This document shows positions 28,812 through 32,649 of a stretch of DNA of 32,649 nucleotides, one piece after another. Origin of the DNA: JBBRYB01 sp038238115 (lineage in GTDB: Bacteria > Actinomycetota > Actinomycetes > Propionibacteriales > Nocardioidaceae); contig JBBRYB010000035.1 of NCBI GenBank assembly GCA_038238115.1, positions 1-32,649 on the forward strand, written 5' to 3'. Below the pieces are notes generated by a model that worked only from the letters and a program-made list of their open reading frames with translations, was not told where the DNA came from and did no database searches. Position 1 is the stretch's first letter. Each line of letters starts with the position of its first letter. The position numbers were made by a program, and so were the translations under genes.

Positions 28812-29204
28812 GTGTCACGCCTGGTCAACCAGCTCACCAGGCCCGAGACGGTCGGTCAGAGAGTCCGACAGATCCGCAGGGTCGAAGGGAAGCTCCGCGA
28901 GCTCGAAGGCGTGCATCTCAGTGACGACATCCGGCGTAAAGGTACGACGCTTGGACTCACCGAGCGGGACGTGAGCCGTGCGCTCACCTTCCTCGATGTG
29001 CCGAACAAGCGGCTGGGGCATCCATCCTCAAGCCGATCTCAAACTCTGAAGATTTCAGTCGCGGAGGCTGAAGCACGTCCGTCGCGTTCTACTCGGCGTT
29101 CGCCCGGTGGCGACTCACGCAACCCTGACCTTGAACCGAGGAGCCGCATCACAAATCTGTCACACACGGACTGCTACTGGACCATGGTCTGTCGACACGC
29201 ATGA
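28812..29204 (+). CDS. Doubtful hypothetical protein, 130 aa
   Basis: A frame from GTG 28812 with AGGA about seven bases before it. The first 60 residues look protein-like (VGQRVRQIRRVEGKLRELEG, then DIRRKGTTLGLTERDVSRAL), but the rest is low-quality and may be a frameshifted end. A short frame ending at about 28797 precedes it. No family recognised. The interval 28536-29283 otherwise contains no convincing gene. Confidence 0.3.
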   Translation: MSRLVNQLTRPETVGQRVRQIRRVEGKLRELEGVHLSDDIRRKGTTLGLTERDVSRALTFLDVPNKRLGHPSSSRSQTLKISVAEAEARPSRSTRRSPGGDSRNPDLEPRSRITNLSHTDCYWTMVCRHA

Positions 29205-29283
29205 ACACGAAACCAACCGGTGACCTGCACCGATAGGCAGATCCCGGCACTAGTCGTCATCACTCGATATGCTCTCGGCCGCA

Positions 29284-29326
29284 CTTTTAATCCGCGGGTT
29301 GTGGGTTCGAGTCCCACGGGGCCCAC
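29284..29326 (+). repeat. att3: third copy of the attachment core
   Basis: Identical over 43 bp to att1 and att2. The bases after it resemble those after att2: an interrupted ACAG..TAT..CCGCAGGTCAG, then the GGGCACA pair about 60 bases on. This suggests that the left ends of elements 2 and 3 come from related elements. Confidence 0.92.
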
Positions 29327-29384
29327 AGATATGTCCGCAGGTCAGGTGCCTACTCCGCGTTCCGAGATCTTCGGGGAGGCCCTG

Positions 29385-29402
29385 GGGCACACAGGGGGCA
29401 CA
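29385..29402. repeat. Arm-type site pair (element 3 left)
   Basis: GGGCACA at 29385-29391 and 29396-29402, 11-bp period, about 58 bases inside att3. It matches the pair at 14476-14493 in word, period and distance from the core. Confidence 0.6.
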
Positions 29403-29538
29403 AGCGGATCGCCTCTTCCTCCGGCGCCTCGCATCGCATTCGGCCTTCAGTGGCTCCAGACCAAGATGGGGATCATCCCGGGTGGCGCTCACGTCCGGGC
29501 CTAGCCTCGTCCCCCGCGTCAGTCCATTTGACCAGTCG

Positions 29539-29910
29539 TCATCGCCGAATCGTAGGGTCTTGAGGTTCTCTCGGATGGCGGTGCGCTGGTCGTTTGTCGA
29601 CGGCATCGTTGGTCGGTTTGTCCAACTGGACCCCGGAGCCTACTTCGGTGAGATCTCCATGAGTGATGGTGCTCCCCGGTCGGCCACACGGTCGTAGCCG
29701 GGCCGGAGGACCGCAAAACGTTCGCACTCTAATCGTTGGCCCTCTCCCCGATGATCGACCGGCCCGAGGTGTCCCGCGTTCTCCGCCTAGTTCGTCGAGC
29801 CGATGGCGCTGGTCGCCAATGGCGCACCGCATCCTGTGGTTCATGTCGCTCTGGAGCACCCGTGCGGCGGCCTCAAAATCCTCCGGGCTAGGTGCATCGT
29901 CCGTCGTCAT
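29539..29910 (-). CDS. Doubtful hypothetical protein, 123 aa
   Basis: A minus-strand frame from ATG 29910 reads TTDDAPSPEDFEAAARVL and NHRMRCAIGDQRHRLDEL, then becomes low-complexity. The first 60 residues look like a real helical protein, but no family is recognised and no Shine-Dalgarno sequence is visible. The C-terminal half may be out of frame. Treat as a possible remnant. Confidence 0.3.
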   Translation of the reverse strand: MTTDDAPSPEDFEAAARVLQSDMNHRMRCAIGDQRHRLDELGGERGTPRAGRSSGRGPTIRVRTFCGPPARLRPCGRPGSTITHGDLTEVGSGVQLDKPTNDAVDKRPAHRHPREPQDPTIRR

Positions 29911-30258
29911 AGCGACGCGCCAGGTGTTCCCGAAACCGTCGCGGGTGCACCTCGTCGAGCGATCCACGCCGATTTCTGCTTGGCTGGCCACCACCGGCGT
30001 CACGCCTTGGGTGCCGACCAGCGAGGAGCGCGACGAGCGCTGGCAGGCCTCAAGAAGACGACTGAGATTGAGTTGTCCCTGCCGCTTGACCTCCGTCGGG
30101 GTGGTACCCCGCCGGCGACGCTGGCCGCGCCGGGGGCGGCGCGCACGGACCCCGGATTTCATGGCGGCCGGGGTCCCGCGCGCAAGTGGGCCCCCGCAGA
30201 AATCGCTCGGCGAGGGCCCGCGCTTACCCGCCAGCATCGCTGCGGTTCCAGCCGCCCC

Positions 30259-30549
30259 TTATGCGGAGACGAACGTGTGCGCTTCGTACATCTGAGGGGG
30301 GTCGGTGATACCGACTTCTTGCAGGATCGGACCCAGTTGCTCCCCGAATCGACGGCAAGACTCCTCAGACTCCCAAACATCGACGACCCGGAATCCGCTG
30401 TCACTTTGGCCAGCGGTGTGAACCAGCAAGCCCTCAACGGGCCAGTCGGAAGGAGATTCCAACCGGCTCTTACCGCCGAACTTGCGGACCGTCTCCTCGT
30501 AACGTTCCTGAGTGACCGTCGGTCCCTGGTGGACGAGCACGACAGGCAT
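30259..30549 (-). CDS. Dimeric alpha-beta barrel-type protein, 96 aa
   Basis: ATG 30549 has AAGGAGG five bases upstream, a strong site. The protein reads MPVVLVHQGPTVTQERYEE, then WPVEGLLVHTAGQSDSG, FRVVDVWESEESCRRF, a helix GEQLGPILQEVG and a C-terminal strand MYEAHTFVSA. This is the beta-alpha-beta-beta-alpha-beta pattern of the ferredoxin-like dimeric barrels (antibiotic biosynthesis monooxygenase/Dabb type). Members can be small monooxygenases or ligand-binding proteins. The length is right for the family. It is the sole clear gene of element 3. Its role there is unknown; it may be cargo. The upstream part of a longer frame to 30750 is not needed. Confidence 0.8.
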   Translation of the reverse strand: MPVVLVHQGPTVTQERYEETVRKFGGKSRLESPSDWPVEGLLVHTAGQSDSGFRVVDVWESEESCRRFGEQLGPILQEVGITDPPQMYEAHTFVSA

Positions 30550-30731
30550 GCTGCCTCCTTGAAAGTTGTGATTTTCCCAGGCGCGGCACTCTTGCGGAGG
30601 TCGCCCCTTCAGATAGACAGCATGCTCGCGTTCAACCTGCGAGCACAAGACGTAGCGGACCGCACATTCGACCGGTGCCGTCCTAGCGTCCAGCGGTGGC
30701 CAGCCCTCGGGCACCCGAAACCGCGCCGACT

Positions 30732-30749
30732 GGGCACAACGAGGGCACA
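30732..30749. repeat. Arm-type site pair (element 3 right)
   Basis: GGGCACA at 30732-30738 and 30743-30749, 11-bp period, about 109 bases before att4. The same word and period as the left pairs. The rest of 30550-30857 shows no gene. Confidence 0.6.
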
Positions 30750-30857
30750 AGAGAGTGACGCACCGTGGCAGACAGTGGAGGACCGTGAGGGACGTTTACC
30801 CTGGTCAAGGCCGCTTTACGGGACATTGCCGCAGATCAGCGAGACGTCGAAATCGGA

Positions 30858-30900
30858 CTTTCAATCCGCGGGTTGTGGGTTCGAGTCCCACGGGGCCCAC
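30858..30900 (+). repeat. att4: diverged copy of the attachment core
   Basis: Matches the other cores at 42 of 43 positions (CTTTCAATCC in place of CTTTTAATCC). To its left CGGA matches the tRNA (GCGGA) further than att2 and att3 do, so the match to att1 extends a little upstream. It is probably the outermost right end of the array. Confidence 0.9.
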
Positions 30901-31058
30901 CAGCCGCGAACGGGCGGCCCGGTTGTCTCCAGCTGCGGTAGGTCCACGCGGCGACCTGGCAGTCCCTGCTCACGTAGGACCGGCTTGGTTGACGAGCTGG
31001 CAACTCGACGTGCTGCCGGTGAAGCCGCGGGCTGGAGAAGCGCGGACCACGCCCCTAG

Positions 31059-31814
31059 CTAGCTGCCATGCGGGCGGGGCTGGTTGAGCGCAGCCACCAC
31101 CTGGGTGTAGTCGCCGCGGGCCTCGCCGTACCGGAGGAACTTCACGTTCTCAACCTGGATTTCCGTGGCATGCGGTTGCGACTCGACGAGTTCGATCACC
31201 TCGGCGACGAAGTCGTCAAGGGGCATCGCGGAAGGGCTCTCCTTGTGGCCCGGCATCAGGTCTGTCGCGACCGCGGGCGGCTCGAGCTCGACGACCTCGA
31301 CGGTGGTTCCGCGTACTGCAGACGCAGCGACTCGCTCAGCATGTGGACAGCGGCCTTCGTGGCGTTGTAGGTCGGGGTGACCCCCAGCGGAGCGAAAGCC
31401 AAGCCTGAGGAGAGGGTCATGATGGTGGCCTCGGGCTGCGCCTGCAGGTGCTTCGTGAAGGCAGCGATGAGCCGGATCTGGCCGAGCAGGTTGGTGGTGA
31501 CGGTGGCCTCGGCGTCGGCCAAGAAGCCTGGCGTAGACCAGTCCTCGATCCGCATGATTCCCGCCATGGTGACAAGCACGTTGACCTCCGGATGCTCCGC
31601 GAGGACCTGCGCCGTCGCGGTGGCCACGGAATCCGGGTCCGCCGTGTCGACAAGTGTCGTGTCCAAGCCGTGCTCGGCGGCGATCGACTCGAGGAGCTCG
31701 GCACGACGCCCACCGATGATCACCCTGTTGCCTTTCGCTTGCAGGGCGACCGCGGGCGAGACCGATCCCGCTGGTGGCCCCTGGGATGAAGATGGTGTTT
31801 CCACTGATTCGCAT
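31059..31814 (-). pseudogene. SDR oxidoreductase (DltE-like), two frameshifts
   Basis: The start at ATG 31814 reads ISGNTIFIPGATSGIG, a Rossmann GxxxGxG nucleotide site. The frame then shifts near 31757 to ALQAKGNRVIIGGRRAELL, then VNVLVTMAGI (NAG-type motif), SSGLAF (catalytic Ser) and YNATKAA (Tyr and Lys). It returns to the first frame near 31310, where one G seems missing (YA then GTTVEVVELEPPAV), and ends in TQVVAALNQPRPHGS. The two indels cancel, giving a net 252-codon length, normal for the family. Either the gene is dead or the assembly has errors. A short-chain dehydrogenase would reduce or oxidise a small substrate with NAD(P); the substrate is unknown. Divergent from the XRE regulator beside it, as in many actinobacterial SDR/regulator pairs. 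Confidence 0.85.
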
Positions 31815-31895
31815 GCTCCAGTTTGTGCTCAGTGGCGGATGTGCGGCAGAGAGCAGTGATCGGGGGATCGCGGATCCCTCCCTGAGCTGCCGCTC

Positions 31896-32649
31896 GTGAC
31901 CCATAATCGTCAGGTGGACCGCGCCCCGCTCGCCGACTTCCTCACCCGGCACCGACAAGCACTGCAGCCGGGCGACGTTGGTCTCCCCACCGGCGCAAGG
32001 CGGCGCACGCCAGGTCTACGCCGCGAAGAGGTCGCCTCGCTCGCGGCCATGTCCCTACACCCGCCTCGAGCAGCAGCGTGGTCCACGGCCGAGCACGCAG
32101 ATGCTTGCGGCGCTTGCTCGAGCGCTGCGGATGACGCCCGACGAGCGTGACTACCTCTTCCGAGTCGCCGGCCACAGCGCTCCCGACCGGCACGACACCA
32201 GTGAGTACGTCGCTCCCGCGCTCCTGCGGGTGCTTGATCGCCTCGTGGACACCCCGGCGCTCGTCATCAATTCGCTCGGTGAGGTGCTGGTGCAGAACGA
32301 TCTAGCCCGCGCGCTGTTTGGCGACAAGACAACCCATGCCGGCTTGGAGCGGAGTGAGACCTACCGCTGGTTCGTCGACCCCGAGACCGAGCGGATCATC
32401 TATCCCGAGCGCGACCGCGACCGGCATAGCCGTACTCAAGTGGCCTCGCTGCGGGCCGCCTACGGCTCGATGGGCGCCGACTCGCGAGCCGGAGAGTTGG
32501 TACGCGCGCTTCGGCGGGCGAGTCCTGAGTTCGCCGAGCTGTGGAACCGCCATGAGGTGCAGCGCCGGTTCGAGGACCACAAGGTCTTGCTTCATCCCGA
32601 GGTCGGCGCCATCGAGCTGGACTGCCAGGCCCTCTTCGCCGAGGACCAA
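31896..32649 (+). pseudogene. XRE/MmyB-like transcriptional regulator, frameshifted, 3' cut by window
   Basis: The first frame (GTG 31896 or GTG 31914) reads LADFLTRHRQALQPGDVG, RRTPGLRREEVASLAAMSL, which is the HTH_31 N-terminus of MmyB-like regulators. A small deletion near 32061 moves the frame, which continues TRLEQQRGPRPSTQMLAAL, RALRMTPDERDYLFRVAG and the MmyB ligand-binding-like part (LVINSLGEVLVQNDLARALF, then TYRWFVDPETERIIYPE). This frame is open to the window end. In intact relatives the sequence between AxMS and TRLEQ is VDYY-like; here about eight bases are missing. It lies divergent from the SDR and probably controlled it. Confidence 0.85.

Larger units (their letters stand above)
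14416..29326. mobile_element. Element 2: 14.9-kb degenerate att-bounded insertion
   Basis: Between att2 and att3 (identical cores). It has one arm-site pair just inside the left end, but none was seen at the right end. There is no intact integrase, only a possible scrap near 22930-23040. It carries two convergent ABC/FtsX cassettes surrounded by IS, intron and two-component remnants. It may be an old element that gathered insertions, or two or more fused insertions. Confidence 0.7.
29327..30900. mobile_element. Element 3: 1.6-kb mini-element with arm sites at both ends
   Basis: Between att3 and att4, with paired GGGCACA sites inside both ends. It has no integrase. It carries one good minus-strand gene (30259-30549) and perhaps a second (29539-29910). 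It could be an internally deleted integrative element that was moved in trans, or the residue left after excision of a larger insertion. Confidence 0.7.

Noticed and set aside
29803..31062. 419-aa plus-strand frame
   Set aside because: It runs antisense through a well-supported gene with a strong ribosome-binding site (30259-30549) and across att4; its composition is that of a shadow frame.

Overview
The window is high-GC DNA with actinobacterial codon use, Shine-Dalgarno-led genes, ATGA stop/start overlaps and actinobacterial protein families (lipoprotein/ABC/FtsX cassettes, MmyB-type regulator). The genus cannot be fixed from the sequence. The left end (1-1597) and right end (30901-32649) look chromosomal: two glycosyltransferase genes on the left, a broken SDR oxidoreductase and a divergent broken XRE/MmyB regulator on the right. 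Between them is a tRNA-Lys(TTT) integration hotspot.

The intact tRNA-Lys is at 2036-2108. Its last 42 bases plus one following base (43 bp) recur at 14373, 29284 and 30858 in the same orientation, the last copy with one mismatch. The four copies bound three stacked insertions. Element 1 (2110-14415, 12.3 kb) is compact and mostly intact. It has a tyrosine integrase beside the tRNA, a serine recombinase, a zinc-ribbon protein, a terminase-small-subunit-like protein, an iteron-rich candidate origin, a TOPRIM/SF3 primase-helicase, small accessory proteins including a 55-aa ribbon-helix-helix protein, an excisionase-like HTH protein, and a cargo of a DNA methyltransferase-endonuclease fusion plus a HEPN-motif protein. 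Every gene is on the minus strand, reading towards the integrase. There are no capsid, tail or conjugation genes, so it resembles a phage satellite or an integrated replicon carrying a defence module.

Element 2 (14416-29326, 14.9 kb) is an accretion zone. Two convergent four-gene cassettes (lipoprotein, two ABC ATPases, FtsX-type permease) sit at 15780-20462 (+) and 23059-28075 (-). Around them lie wrecks: a transposase tail, a frameshifted group II intron reverse transcriptase abutting a histidine-kinase fragment, a response-regulator fragment, an IS3-like element fused to an IS6-like transposase tail, and a probable integrase scrap. Element 3 (29327-30900, 1.6 kb) holds one good gene, a 96-aa dimeric alpha-beta-barrel-like protein.

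Integrase arm-type repeats support this reading. Element 1 has paired AACCCCGCG sites with an 11-bp period inside both ends. Elements 2 and 3 instead carry paired GGGCACA sites with the same period, just inside att2, just inside att3 and just before att4. So at least two integrase specificities have used this tRNA. Most other open frames are shadows of these genes.
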